Notes: generated by a model not told the origin, from the letters alone. A stretch of DNA of 54,860 nucleotides from Thermoleophilia bacterium (GCA_025934995.1 JAICWC010000004.1:1-54860); one strand, 5' to 3'; numbered from the stretch's first letter, positions 1 through 8,640 are shown. Translations and numbers: made by a program.

Positions 1-197
1 GCGCGCTCGAGCTTGCGCTGGAAGCGCTCCACCCGGCCGCCGGTGTCCATGAGCTTCTGCTTGCCGGTGTAGAACGGATGGCAGTTCGAGCAGATCTCGA
101 CGTGGAGCTCAGGCTTCGTCGACCGCGTCTGGAACGTGTTCCCACAGCTGCAGGTCACGGTCGCGAGGACGTACTCGGGATGGATGTCGGTCTTCAT
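1..197 (-). CDS. rpmE: 50S ribosomal protein L31 (partial, runs off the window start)
   Basis: Structural protein of the large ribosomal subunit. The reading frame begins with ATG at 197 and runs off the left edge after 65 codons, so the C-terminus is missing. It starts MKTDIHPEY, as L31 does, followed by a CSCG pair and then a [13 protein letters not shown] block. The paired cysteines mark the zinc-binding (C+) form of L31 rather than the zinc-free paralogue. Its ATG overlaps the stop of the upstream threonine dehydratase-like gene by 4 nt (ATGA), so it is probably translated from the same mRNA. Identity is secure; only the 3' end is unseen. Confidence 0.95.
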   Translation of the reverse strand, partial: MKTDIHPEYVLATVTCSCGNTFQTRSTKPELHVEICSNCHPFYTGKQKLMDTGGRVERFQRKLER

Positions 198-1132
198 TGC
201 CCGGCCAGGATAGCAGCGGCCTGTTTTGCAGCCACGTTGCCGCCCGAGACGACGGAGACGACCGTCTGACCCGGTTCGACCTGCACTTTGCCCGAGAGCA
301 GCGCCGCCGTTCCCGCCGCGGCGCCGAGCTCACACGCGAGCTTCGTGCGCGCATAGATCCAGCGGAACGCCTCCTTCAGCTCGTGCTCGGAGACGAGCGC
401 CGACTCGACGCCGAGGCCGCTGCAGATCTCGAGGCAGTGCTCGCCGGCGAACGGGCCCGTGAGCGCGTCGGCAGCCGTGTCGATCGTCACGCGCACGGGC
501 TCGCCGGCCTCGAGCCCGCTGCGGAGCGCGGTCGCGCCTTCCGGCTCGACGGCGATCACGCGCGCGTCCGGGTTGCGTGCCTTAACCGCGACCGCGATGC
601 CGCTGATCAGCCCACCGCCGCCGGCGCCCGCGAGGACGACGTCGGGTACCGGACCGTCCTCGAGGATCTCGAGACCGACCGTTCCCTGGCCCGCGATGAC
701 GAGTGGGTCGTCGAACGGGTGCACGAGCGTGCGGCCGCTCTCGGCCAACACCTCGTTGAGGCGATCGAAAGCAGATGATGGCCCGTCGGCGTCCATGTCG
801 ACTATCGCCCCGTAGCCGCGCATCGCGGCGACCTTGGTCGAGTCGGCGTCCTTCCAGGTGACGATCAGCGCGTCGATCCCCTCCTCGCGCGCCGCCCACG
901 CGACCGCCTGGCCCGCGTTGCCCGCTGAAACGGTCGCGACGCCGCGGTCCTTCTCTTCCTGTGTCAGCGCGGAGATCTTGTTCAGGGCGCCGCGCACCTT
1001 GAACGCGCCCGTCTTCTGAAAGAGCTCCGCCTTGAACCAGACGCCGAGCGTGGTCGAGTAGAGAAGCGGCGTGCGGTGCACGCGCCCCGCGATCGTCCGC
1101 GCGGCGCGCTCGACGTCATCGATCGTGATCAC
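194..1132 (-). CDS. Threonine dehydratase-like PLP enzyme (serine/threonine ammonia-lyase family)
   Basis: A 312-residue fold-type II PLP enzyme. The PLP lysine is K45 in [10 protein letters not shown]. The phosphate-binding glycine loop is seen as [10 protein letters not shown], and [13 protein letters not shown] is the counterpart of the usual SSGNHAQG substrate loop. The family deaminates threonine or serine to 2-oxo acids, but racemases and related lyases share the fold. No ACT regulatory domain follows the catalytic domain, so this looks like the short catabolic type rather than isoleucine-feedback-controlled IlvA. The start is GTG at 1132, overlapping the histidine kinase stop (GTGA). 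Family is certain; exact substrate is not. Confidence 0.85.
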   Translation of the reverse strand: MITIDDVERAARTIAGRVHRTPLLYSTTLGVWFKAELFQKTGAFKVRGALNKISALTQEEKDRGVATVSAGNAGQAVAWAAREEGIDALIVTWKDADSTKVAAMRGYGAIVDMDADGPSSAFDRLNEVLAESGRTLVHPFDDPLVIAGQGTVGLEILEDGPVPDVVLAGAGGGGLISGIAVAVKARNPDARVIAVEPEGATALRSGLEAGEPVRVTIDTAADALTGPFAGEHCLEICSGLGVESALVSEHELKEAFRWIYARTKLACELGAAAGTAALLSGKVQVEPGQTVVSVVSGGNVAAKQAAAILAGQ

Positions 1133-2427
1133 ACGCGGGAAGCTACGCGAGCGGGACGCAGTGACACGGTGAACACCGTCTGACGGCCCGGCGTGCTCTC
1201 GACGCGAACGGTGCCGCCCATCGCCTCGGTCAGCTCCTTGACGATCGCGAGGCCGAGGCCTGTGCCGACCGGGCGCTCGCGCCCGTATCGCTCGTGCAGG
1301 TAGAAGCGCTCGAACGCGTGCTCGCGCTCCTCGTCGCCGAGACCGGGCCCGGTGTCCTCGACGCGCAGCTCGCCGGCACGTGCGACGACCCGGACCTCAC
1401 CGCCGGCCGGCGTCAGCCGTAGTGCGTTCTCGACGAGGTTCGAGACGATCTGGAGCACGCGGTCGGCGTCGGCGATCGCCGGGCTCGGCCCGTCCGCGAC
1501 CGCGGTGAGCGTCACGCCGAACGCGTCGGCCTGTGGCTGATAGCGCCGCACCGCGTCCTCCGCGACCTCGGTCAGGTCGATTTCGCTGTTGTGGACGCTG
1601 AAATCCGTCTTGTTCATGCGCGCGAGGTCGAGCAGGTCCTTGACGAGCCGTTCGAGCCGTGCCGCCTCCACCGCTACCGTCGCCGCGGCTTCACGCGGGT
1701 CGATCGCGCCGTCTTCGACCGCCTCCGCATAGCCGCGAATCGCCGTCAACGGCGTCTTCAACTCGTGGCTGACGGAGAGCAGGAACGAGCGTTCCGCTTC
1801 GCGTGCACGTGCGAGCTGGACGGCGAGGTCGTTGAAGGCGCTCGCAAGCGTCTCGAGCTCCGTGCCGCCCTCGACCGGGACGGGGTCCGGATGCTCGCCG
1901 CGCGCGAGGCTGCTCGTCGCCTGCGCGACACGGCGGACCGGGCGTGCGATGCGGCGCGCGAGCAGGAGCGCGCCGAATGCGGCGAGCACGCCGCCGAGAA
2001 GCGCCGAGAACAAGAGGCTGTAGATGTACGGCGACTCGCGGTCGGCGGTCGCGCTCACCGGCCGGAAGAGCACCAGCGGCTTGCCCTTGACCATTCGCGC
2101 CGCGAAGAACTGGCCGTCGGCGCTGCCGTTCGCGCTGCCCGTTTTGTGCAACACGGCGACTGCCGATTTGGGCAGGTCAGCCGTCGAGAGCTGGTACGTC
2201 TCGTCCTGCTTGTGCAGGAACACCAGCTGGTCGGGCAGGTGCGTGAGCGGCGAGAGCTCCTTGCTCTGCGCGCCGGCGATCAGGTCGGCCTGGTGCGAGA
2301 GGTCGCGCAGCGCGGACCGGTCGACCGCGCGGCGCGTCAAGACGATGCCGACGACGACGGTCAGCGCGACGCAGATCGCGACCGTCAGCGCAATCGCCCC
2401 GAACAGCCGCGCGCGCAGCGAGTTCAC
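1129..2427 (-). CDS. Membrane sensor histidine kinase
   Basis: A 432-residue HAMP-type sensor kinase, partner of the response regulator just upstream. Two membrane segments (about 10-31 and 136-158) bracket a roughly 100-residue extracytoplasmic sensor. After the HAMP region (RRIARPVRRV) come the H-box SVSHELKTPLTAIRG with phospho-acceptor H221, the N-box NLVENALRLTP, VEDTGPGLG and GTGLGLAIV. The GTG start at 2427 overlaps the regulator's stop by 4 nt; a longer in-frame reading upstream is only antisense-like read-through of the regulator region. The stop in turn overlaps the dehydratase start. The stimulus cannot be told from sequence. Confidence 0.93.
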   Translation of the reverse strand: MNSLRARLFGAIALTVAICVALTVVVGIVLTRRAVDRSALRDLSHQADLIAGAQSKELSPLTHLPDQLVFLHKQDETYQLSTADLPKSAVAVLHKTGSANGSADGQFFAARMVKGKPLVLFRPVSATADRESPYIYSLLFSALLGGVLAAFGALLLARRIARPVRRVAQATSSLARGEHPDPVPVEGGTELETLASAFNDLAVQLARAREAERSFLLSVSHELKTPLTAIRGYAEAVEDGAIDPREAAATVAVEAARLERLVKDLLDLARMNKTDFSVHNSEIDLTEVAEDAVRRYQPQADAFGVTLTAVADGPSPAIADADRVLQIVSNLVENALRLTPAGGEVRVVARAGELRVEDTGPGLGDEEREHAFERFYLHERYGRERPVGTGLGLAIVKELTEAMGGTVRVESTPGRQTVFTVSLRPARVASRV

Positions 2428-3110
2428 GCGGTGACGAGCTTGTATCCCGCACCGCGCACGGTGCGGATCGTGTCGGGATCGCCGAGCTTCCGCCGCAGTT
2501 GTGCGACGTGGACGTCGACGGTGCGCGTCCCGCCGGGATACGTCATGCCCCACACGAGATCGAGAAGCTTCTCGCGCGAGAGCACGATGCCGGGATGCTC
2601 GAGGAAGCAGGCGAGCAGGTCGAATTCCTTGGACGTCAGCTCGATCGTATTGCCGGCCACGGTGACGTCCATCGAGTCGCGGCGCAGCACGATGTCGTGC
2701 GCGGTCAGCACGGCGTCCTCGTTGCGCTGCTCGACGCGACGGAGGATCGCTTTGATACGCGCCGCAAGCTCGCGCGGCGAGAACGGCTTCGACACGTAGT
2801 CGTCTGCCCCGAGCTCGAGACCGGCGACGCGATCCGGTTCCTCGTCGCGCGCGGTCAGCATCACGATCGGCACCTTCGAGTAGGCCCGCAGACGCCGGCA
2901 GACCTCGAAGCCGTCGATGCCGGGCAGCCCGATGTCGAGCACGACGAGCCGCACCGGATGGCGCCGCAGCTCGGCGACGGCCTCCTCGCCCGAGCGAAGC
3001 CACACCACGCGCCAGCCGTCCTGCTGCTCGAGGTAGGCCTTGACCAGACGCCCGATCGACTCGTCGTCTTCGACGAGCAGAAGGACGCCCCCGGTCGCCG
3101 TGGCGCTCAT
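2424..3110 (-). CDS. OmpR/PhoB-family response regulator
   Basis: A 228-residue two-domain regulator. The receiver has the acidic pair ED(15)D(16), phospho-acceptor D59 in VVLDIGLPG and the switch lysine in VSKPFSP. The C-terminal winged helix contains ELTSKEFDLLACFLEHPG and the recognition region TRTVDVHVAQLRRKLG, ending in IRTVRGAGYKL, all typical of OmpR-type DNA binding. It begins 13 nt after the small membrane protein gene and overlaps the kinase start (GTGA), so all are likely one transcript. It presumably regulates its own operon and other, unseen targets. Confidence 0.95.
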   Translation of the reverse strand: MSATATGGVLLLVEDDESIGRLVKAYLEQQDGWRVVWLRSGEEAVAELRRHPVRLVVLDIGLPGIDGFEVCRRLRAYSKVPIVMLTARDEEPDRVAGLELGADDYVSKPFSPRELAARIKAILRRVEQRNEDAVLTAHDIVLRRDSMDVTVAGNTIELTSKEFDLLACFLEHPGIVLSREKLLDLVWGMTYPGGTRTVDVHVAQLRRKLGDPDTIRTVRGAGYKLVTA

Positions 3111-3123
3111 GACTCCTTATTTA

Positions 3124-3516
3124 CTAGCCGATGCCTTCGACCTGCACGAGATCGGCCGGTGCGTTCGCCTGGTGGTAGAGGACGACGCGGAGGCGCGGGC
3201 GAAGCTTCGAGGGCGATGCGAACCGCGCCGGGCCCTGGACGCGGGCCGTCGGATTGACGTCGACACTCTGCACGGTGCCGTCGGCTTCGCGCACGGTGAC
3301 GGTCGTGCCCGAGACGGCAGTGATGATGCCGCGGTCGATCCGCCAGTCCACCGGGCCGCCGGGCGACTGGACGATCACCTCGGCCCGGATCATCCGCGGG
3401 CCGAAGAACTGATTGATGATCGCCTTCGTCAGGGCCATGCCGCCGCCCGCCATCCAGAAGAAGGCGTTCAGCGCCACCAGAACGGTGGCGAGGATCATGA
3501 AGCGGCGCGATCTCAT
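3124..3516 (-). CDS. Small exported or membrane-anchored protein with an OB-like (DUF5666-type) segment
   Basis: A 130-residue protein with an N-terminal hydrophobic helix (MILATVLVALNAFFWMAGGG) that is either an uncleaved anchor or a signal peptide. The rest is beta-rich and contains RGIITAVSGTTVTVREADG, a pattern seen in DUF5666-like OB folds. A similar pattern occurs in the exported protein encoded just upstream at 3614-4324. It lies 13 nt before the response regulator and is probably first in that operon. Function unknown; a role in sensing or in the envelope is a guess from its neighbours. Confidence 0.7.
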   Translation of the reverse strand: MRSRRFMILATVLVALNAFFWMAGGGMALTKAIINQFFGPRMIRAEVIVQSPGGPVDWRIDRGIITAVSGTTVTVREADGTVQSVDVNPTARVQGPARFASPSKLRPRLRVVLYHQANAPADLVQVEGIG

Positions 3517-3562
3517 GGTCGTATCTTTGCCTCGTTATCGGTTGATACGCGTAAGGGGGACG

Positions 3563-3606
3563 TAAAAAAGAGAGAGGTACGGGAGCCTGCTCGAAAGCAG
3601 GCTCCC
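3563..3606 (-). terminator. Rho-independent terminator after the exported repeat protein gene
   Basis: A perfect 11-bp stem (GGGAGCCTGCT / AGCAGGCTCCC, 3581-3606) closed by a 4-nt loop lies 8 nt past the stop of the minus-strand gene at 3614. On that strand it is followed by a pyrimidine run ending in six T residues (3564-3569). The T-run sits about 11 nt after the stem, slightly further than usual. Confidence 0.75.
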
Positions 3607-3613
3607 GCCGGAG

Positions 3614-4324
3614 CTATTTCGCGGGCTCGCGATCGCCGACGTGCCTGGCGGCCGTCGCCGCGACCTGCGCAAGCGACGCGTTCGCGGCGGCGCGGATCCG
3701 GACGACGATCCGGTCCCCGACGACGAGCTTCGACGCGTCGATCACCGTCGGCACCTTCCCCTGCCAGAGCAGGAAGATCGTGTCGTCGCCGGTCGCGAAG
3801 GTCGCCGTGCCGCTCGCCCCGATCAGCAGGCGCAGCGCCCGGTGGTTGCCGCCGGTGACGTCGACCGTGACCGAGCCGTTGCTCCCGACCGCGGTCAGCT
3901 TCCCGCGGAACAGATAGAGCGGCTGGTCGGGCTTGTAGAGCTGCGTGCCGTGGTCGCCGACGAGGCCGGCATCGGCCTTCTCGATGTCGGCGAGGCTGCT
4001 GCCCCGCGGCGCGCGGACGTGCACCCAGACGTAATCGCCGGCCGCGAGATCAGCCGCCTGCACGACCGTCGGGACGCCCTTCGACCACTTCAGGAACTCG
4101 GTATCGCTGCCGTACGCGAACGTCTGCGTGACCGGCGCGCCGAGCATCGCGCGGAGCGCGACCTTGTTACCGCCTTCGACGTTGATCGAGACGCCGCCGT
4201 TCGACGGGGTCGCCGTCAGCGTGCCGAGGAACGAGTACCGGATGTCGTGCGAGCCCTTCGCCGCGGCCGAACCGACTGCGCACAACGCGGCGAGGATGGT
4301 GACGATGACGATTGACCTGCGCAT
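3614..4324 (-). CDS. Exported protein with two tandem DUF5666-like domains
   Basis: A 236-residue secreted protein. The start at 4324 has a good ribosome binding site (GGAGG, 8 nt upstream) and gives a clean signal peptide (MRRSIVIVTILAALCAVGSAAA); a longer reading from 4363 lacks these. The mature part is an internal duplication. The first copy (about residues 30-110) has FLGTLTATPSNGGVSINVEGGN and the second (about 135-210) FRGKLTAVGSNGSVTVDVTGGN. Each ends in a GDYVWVHVRA or GDRIVVRIRA strand. This spacing resembles DUF5666 repeats (small beta-barrels of unknown role). It is followed by a strong terminator and looks monocistronic. Confidence 0.75.
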   Translation of the reverse strand: MRRSIVIVTILAALCAVGSAAAKGSHDIRYSFLGTLTATPSNGGVSINVEGGNKVALRAMLGAPVTQTFAYGSDTEFLKWSKGVPTVVQAADLAAGDYVWVHVRAPRGSSLADIEKADAGLVGDHGTQLYKPDQPLYLFRGKLTAVGSNGSVTVDVTGGNHRALRLLIGASGTATFATGDDTIFLLWQGKVPTVIDASKLVVGDRIVVRIRAAANASLAQVAATAARHVGDREPAK

Positions 4325-4422
4325 CGGTGGAACCTCCGTGTCCGAATGGGAAAACCGATGCACCGACGATTCCCGCCCGCGATCAGGCCTGCGTACGCGC
4401 TGCGTAAATCAGCGGTAAGTCG

Positions 4423-5187
4423 TCACCGCGAGGGGTCGCGGTAGCGCGCGTCCACGAAGCAGAAGACGCCGTAGGCGAGGAGCCCCGCGGCGGTGAGCCC
4501 GAGGAGGAACGAGCCGTAGCTCTCGTGCGCGAGCTTCTGCAGCGCGCCGTCGAGCCCGACCGCCTTTTGCGGCTGATAGTCGACGGCCGCCTTGATCGCA
4601 AACGCGCCCATCAACGCGAGCACGACGAACCGCGCGATGTGTCCGACGACCCCGACGACGTCGCCGATGTCGCTCTGGCCGCGCCACTTCTCCTCGAACT
4701 TGCGGGTCACGCCCATGTAGAGCTGGTAGAGGCCGATGCCGATGAGCACCGCGCCGATCAGGCCGACGATGACCGGGCCGCCCGGCCAGGAGAGCAGGAC
4801 GGCCGTCGTCTTGTGCGCGCTCTTGTTCTGCGACTGCTCGCGGGCGCCGGTGACGATCTTGATCGCGGTGTAGGTCAGCGCGCCGTAGATCAGGACCCGC
4901 GACGCGTTGACGAACCGCTCCTCTCCCTGCCACGCCTGAATTGCCCGCCAGACCGCATACGCAGCCAGCCCGATCGCGAGCAGGACGAGCAGAACGGTTC
5001 CGAACGACGTTCCGGCGAGGTGCTGCATCGCACCCTGGTTGCTCGTCGCGGCGCCGCCGTCGCCGAGGGCGAGCTTCAGCGCGAGCGCACCGACGAGACC
5101 GTAGGAGACTCCCTTGGCGATCAGGCCGACGCGCGCGAGCGGCCCCTTCCACTCGGACGCGCTCCGCGGATTGGCGATCGTTTCCAC
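4423..5187 (-). CDS. DUF1206 integral membrane protein
   Basis: A 254-residue protein with about six membrane helices arranged as three two-helix repeats (GLIAKGVSYGLVGALALKLAL, RVLIYGALTYTAIKI, GHIARFVVLALMGAFAIKA, each followed by a second helix). This threefold pattern is characteristic of DUF1206. The start is taken as GTG at 5187; a TTG 12 nt upstream is possible and no clear ribosome binding site decides. It lies 38 nt after the ETF-QO gene and is probably co-transcribed with the etf genes, but no role in electron transfer is established for the family. Confidence 0.8.
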   Translation of the reverse strand: METIANPRSASEWKGPLARVGLIAKGVSYGLVGALALKLALGDGGAATSNQGAMQHLAGTSFGTVLLVLLAIGLAAYAVWRAIQAWQGEERFVNASRVLIYGALTYTAIKIVTGAREQSQNKSAHKTTAVLLSWPGGPVIVGLIGAVLIGIGLYQLYMGVTRKFEEKWRGQSDIGDVVGVVGHIARFVVLALMGAFAIKAAVDYQPQKAVGLDGALQKLAHESYGSFLLGLTAAGLLAYGVFCFVDARYRDPSR

Positions 5188-5225
5188 TGGAGGCGACAAC
5201 GGGCGGCGCCACCGGTTGGGTACGG

Positions 5226-6911
5226 CTAGGTGACCGTGTACTCCGGTCCGCTGCCGCCCTCGGGAGGCGTCAGCCGTCCGCCTTTGGCGGTGATCGCACC
5301 GCACTGCACGCAATTCGAGGGCGCGACGTCGACGGTGACCGTCCCGTCCCCGCCTTCGACGCCGATCTCGTAGACCTGCGCGGGACAGAGATTCACCCAC
5401 ATCTCGGCGACGTCCTTCGGGACGCGCCGCTCGATCCGGATGTGGTTCGGCTGGTCGTCGCGCGTCTTGTTGCCCGACGCGAACACGGACGAGAGCTTGT
5501 CGAAGGTGAGCTTGCCGTCGGGCGTCGGGTAGTTCGCGGCACGGTTGCTGCGGAGGAGGGGCTGCTCGGCGTCCGGCTCTGCCCGCATCTTCCCGAGATC
5601 GAGGCGACCCTTCGAGATCGTCATCGCGCTCGCGAGCGCGCCGCCGATGAAGAAGCCGCGGCCGAACACCTGCCGCATGTCGCGGACCTCGTACAGGTCG
5701 TCGTGGATGAAGCTTTCCCGCACTGCCTTGTCGTACGTGTCGAGGGACGCGGCCGGCGTCGCGCCGGGCTGCAACGCGGCGAACGCCGACTCCGCAGCGA
5801 GCCGGCCGGACTCGATCGCATAGTGGACGCCCTTGAGCCGCGGAATGTTGACCATGCCGACGCCGTCGCCTGCGAACAACAGTCCGGGCGCATGCAATCT
5901 CTTCGGCAGGGCGTAGAAGCCGCCGCTCGGGATCGTCTTCGCCCCCCAGCCGATCCGTTCGCCGTCGCGCAGCAGCTTCGCGATCTTCAGATGCGTCTTC
6001 AGTTCCTGCAGCACGTCGTGCACGGACAGCTCGGCGTCGCGGTAGTCGAGACCGACGACCATGCCGATCGTCAGCATGTCGTCGCCCATGGGGTAGATGA
6101 AGGAGCCGCCGAACTCGCGGTAGCGCGCGCGTGTGCGCAGCGGCCAGCCCATCGTGTGGATGACGCCGCGCGGCGCTTTCGGCACCTTCCAGACCTCCTT
6201 GACACCGAGCTCCCAGACCTGGGGCTCCTCGCCGCGCAGCCCGAACGTGTCGAGCGCGACACCGGTCAGATGTCCCTGCGTTCCTTCCGCGAGCACGGTC
6301 ACCTTCGCGACGAGGTCGGAGCCCGGCTCGGCGTTCCCCATCGGCTCGCCCTCGCGGTTCATTCCCTTGTCGCCGGTGCGGACGCCGAGCACGCGGCCGT
6401 GCGACACGAGCAGCTTCTGCGCCGACGTCTCGGGCAGGATCATCGCGCCGCCCTCTTCCGCGCGCTCGCCGAGCCAGCGGCCGAGCTGGGAGAGCGAGAA
6501 GATCCAGTTGCCGTGATTGCGCATCGTCGGCGGCGGCGGGATGCGCAGCGCATTGCGCCGCGTGAGCACGTAGACCGATTCGTCGTGGACCGGGCCGTAG
6601 GAGGGGATGTCCTCGACGCGGAAGCCGAGTCGGCGCAGCGCGCGTGGATTGACGACCGCGCCGCTCAACAGGTGCGAGCCCGGCTGCTTTCCCTTCTCGA
6701 CGATCGCGACCGGCACCTCGCCGAGCCGCTCGGCGACCTCGGGATGCTCCTCCATGAGCTGACCGAGCCGGATTGCGCACGCGAGGCCGGCGGGGCCGGC
6801 ACCGACGATCAGCACGCCGACTTCGATCCGCTCGTCGGCCGGATCCGTCGGCTCGGCGACGAACTCGCGCGCGCTGAACGGCGGCGGATAGTCGGATGCG
6901 CGCGTGCTCAT
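5226..6911 (-). CDS. Electron transfer flavoprotein-quinone oxidoreductase
   Basis: A 561-residue membrane-associated flavoprotein that passes electrons from reduced ETF to the quinone pool. It has the FAD dinucleotide motif VLIVGAGPAGLACA near residue 30 and the FAD-binding LLFAGDGVGMVNIP segment. The C-terminal ferredoxin-like part carries the Fe-S site: C509 (LCPAQVYE), C534 and C537 (SNCVQCGAI). The usual fourth ligand, expected at 540 as in CxxCxxC, is isoleucine. Length matches the family. The ATG overlaps the etfA stop by 4 nt, so etfB-etfA-ETF-QO form one translationally coupled unit. Confidence 0.9.
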   Translation of the reverse strand: MSTRASDYPPPFSAREFVAEPTDPADERIEVGVLIVGAGPAGLACAIRLGQLMEEHPEVAERLGEVPVAIVEKGKQPGSHLLSGAVVNPRALRRLGFRVEDIPSYGPVHDESVYVLTRRNALRIPPPPTMRNHGNWIFSLSQLGRWLGERAEEGGAMILPETSAQKLLVSHGRVLGVRTGDKGMNREGEPMGNAEPGSDLVAKVTVLAEGTQGHLTGVALDTFGLRGEEPQVWELGVKEVWKVPKAPRGVIHTMGWPLRTRARYREFGGSFIYPMGDDMLTIGMVVGLDYRDAELSVHDVLQELKTHLKIAKLLRDGERIGWGAKTIPSGGFYALPKRLHAPGLLFAGDGVGMVNIPRLKGVHYAIESGRLAAESAFAALQPGATPAASLDTYDKAVRESFIHDDLYEVRDMRQVFGRGFFIGGALASAMTISKGRLDLGKMRAEPDAEQPLLRSNRAANYPTPDGKLTFDKLSSVFASGNKTRDDQPNHIRIERRVPKDVAEMWVNLCPAQVYEIGVEGGDGTVTVDVAPSNCVQCGAITAKGGRLTPPEGGSGPEYTVT

Positions 6912-7864
6912 CCCTTGCGTTGCTTGATCAGCTCGGTCAGCTTCGGGACGATCTCGTGCACGTCGCCGACGACGCCGAGGTCGCTGAACTCGAAGATCGG
7001 TGCGTTCGCGTCCTTGTTGATCGAGACGATCACGTTCGAGCTCTGCATGCCGACTTTGTGCTGGATCGCGCCGGAGATTCCGAGCGCGACGTAGAGCTTC
7101 GGCGACACGACCTTGCCCGTCTGGCCGATCTGCGCGGCGTACGGATACCAGCCCGCGTCGACGACTGCGCGCGTAGCGCCGACAGCGCCGCCGAGCGCCC
7201 GCGCAAGCTCTTCCGCGAGCGAGAAGTTCTCCGGCGCGCCGAGACCGCGGCCGCCGGCGACGATCACGTCTGCGTCTTCGATCGACTTGCCACTCGACTC
7301 CTCGAGCTCCTGCCCGGTCACCCTCGCCTGCTGCGAATGGTCGGACAGGTCGGCGGAGACGTCGACGATCTCCGGCTCGCCGCCGCCGGTCGCGCTCGCG
7401 TCGAACGAGCCCGCGCGGAAGAGCGCGATCCGCGGTGTCGACTTCCAGCCGACGTCGACGTACACCGAATCCTGCAGCGCAGGGCGCTTGCCGACCCAGT
7501 CGCCCGTGATGTCGACGAGATCCCAGTTGAGCCCTGCCTCGAGCCGAGCTGCGAGACCGGCTGCGATGTCAGCCGCGAGCACGGAGTTCGCGATCAACAC
7601 CGTCTCGTAGCCGTGCTCCTGCACGATCTTCGCAAGCACATCGACGCGCGCCTGCGGCAGCGGCGGCTCGAACGCGTCGTCGTCGGCGACGAACACCTTC
7701 TTCGCACCGAACGTACCCGCTTCCGGCGCAAGGTCTTTCGCACCGGCGCCGACGATGACGGCCGCGACGTCGGAGTCGCCGAGCGACGCCGCCTTCGTGA
7801 GCACGCCGAGCGCACCCTTCTGCAACTCGCTGCCGTGATGCTCGAGGAAGACGAGGATGCTCAT
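6908..7864 (-). CDS. etfA: Electron transfer flavoprotein alpha subunit
   Basis: A 318-residue FAD-binding subunit of the soluble ETF heterodimer, which accepts electrons from acyl-CoA dehydrogenases. The N-terminal half is the ETF alpha/beta fold. The C-terminal half has the alpha-subunit FAD signature: VIVAGGRGLG, GATRAVVDAGW, QIGQTGKVVSPKLYVALGIS and SINKDANAPIFEFSDLGVVGD. The ATG at 7864 overlaps the etfB stop (ATGA) and its own stop overlaps the ETF-QO start the same way. The acyl-CoA dehydrogenase at 30316-31476 is a likely electron donor. Confidence 0.96.
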   Translation of the reverse strand: MSILVFLEHHGSELQKGALGVLTKAASLGDSDVAAVIVGAGAKDLAPEAGTFGAKKVFVADDDAFEPPLPQARVDVLAKIVQEHGYETVLIANSVLAADIAAGLAARLEAGLNWDLVDITGDWVGKRPALQDSVYVDVGWKSTPRIALFRAGSFDASATGGGEPEIVDVSADLSDHSQQARVTGQELEESSGKSIEDADVIVAGGRGLGAPENFSLAEELARALGGAVGATRAVVDAGWYPYAAQIGQTGKVVSPKLYVALGISGAIQHKVGMQSSNVIVSINKDANAPIFEFSDLGVVGDVHEIVPKLTELIKQRKG

Positions 7865-8631
7865 ACGAGCCGCTTCTCCGCGAGGAAGTCGAGGATCGCC
7901 TGCGCCGCGTTGCCGTCGTCCTCGATCTTGCGCGCGTCGCCGCGCGACGGCGGATCCGAGAGGCCGAGCACTTCCGTCTTCGATCCGGCCTCGCCTGCTT
8001 CGCCGGCGTCGACGCCGATGTCGGCGAGCGAGAGCGTGTCGAACGGCTTCTTCTTCGCTCCCATGATCCCCTTGAGCGACGGGTAGCGCGGCTCGTTGAT
8101 CGCGTCGCTGACGGCGACGACGGCGGGAAGCGGCGACTCGATCACGTCGTAGCCGAACTCGGTCTGGCGTTTGACCTTCAGCGAGCCTTCGGCAACGGAC
8201 AGCTCGGCCGCCTGGCTGACGACGGGCCTGCGGAGGCGCTCGGCAACGGCCGCCCAGAGGACGGCGCCGTCGGAGTCGCTCGCCTGCTGGCCGAACAGCA
8301 CGAGATCGGCGCTCTCCTTCTCCAGGGCGGCCGCGAGCAATTTGCTCGTCGCGACGAGGTCGGAGCCGGCGGCCGCCTCGTCGCTGATCAAGACGGCGCG
8401 ATCGGCGCCCATCGCGAGCGCCTTGCGGAGCGAGTCGGCGGCGCGGGCGGGCCCGAGTGAGACGACGACGACCTCCGTGTCGGAGTCGCCCTTGACCCGC
8501 AGCGCCTCCTCGACCGCGTTCGCGTCGAAGTGGTTCAGCGCCCCCTCGCCCGCGCGGTCGAGCCGCTTCGTCGACGGGTCGATCTTCGCGTTGCCCTCGG
8601 GGACGTGCTTGACGCAAACCGCGATCTTCAT
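7861..8631 (-). CDS. etfB: Electron transfer flavoprotein beta subunit
   Basis: A 256-residue subunit that binds AMP and pairs with EtfA. It starts MKIAVCVKHVPE and has LNHFDANAVEEALRVK, SLGPARAADSLRKALAMGADRAVLI and DLVLFGQQASDSDGAV, all standard for EtfB. It is the first gene of the etf operon. A TAGGAT box sits 9 nt upstream of the ATG, so the message may have a very short leader. About 95 bp separates it from the transglycosylase gene upstream, and that gap holds a repeated palindrome. Confidence 0.96.
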   Translation of the reverse strand: MKIAVCVKHVPEGNAKIDPSTKRLDRAGEGALNHFDANAVEEALRVKGDSDTEVVVVSLGPARAADSLRKALAMGADRAVLISDEAAAGSDLVATSKLLAAALEKESADLVLFGQQASDSDGAVLWAAVAERLRRPVVSQAAELSVAEGSLKVKRQTEFGYDVIESPLPAVVAVSDAINEPRYPSLKGIMGAKKKPFDTLSLADIGVDAGEAGEAGSKTEVLGLSDPPSRGDARKIEDDGNAAQAILDFLAEKRLV

Positions 8632-8640
8632 GCGGGCGCG

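Noticed and set aside
1129-3003. A 624-codon frame extending the histidine kinase far upstream
   Set aside because: Its first 190 codons are an out-of-frame reading of the response regulator; the kinase start at 2427 (GTGA overlap) fits the domain.
4423-6780. A 785-codon frame ending in the DUF1206 protein
   Set aside because: The N-terminal 530 codons are an alternative frame of ETF-QO, with arginine-rich low-complexity translation; only the last 254 codons are a real gene.
6908-8617. A 569-codon frame ending in EtfA
   Set aside because: The extension is a shadow of etfB; the ATG at 7864 overlapping the etfB stop is the true start.
5226-8631. Calling the etf genes a nitrogen-fixation fixABC set
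   Set aside because: The third protein has the C-terminal ETF-QO Fe-S region fused in one chain, there is no fixX, and beta-oxidation genes are nearby.
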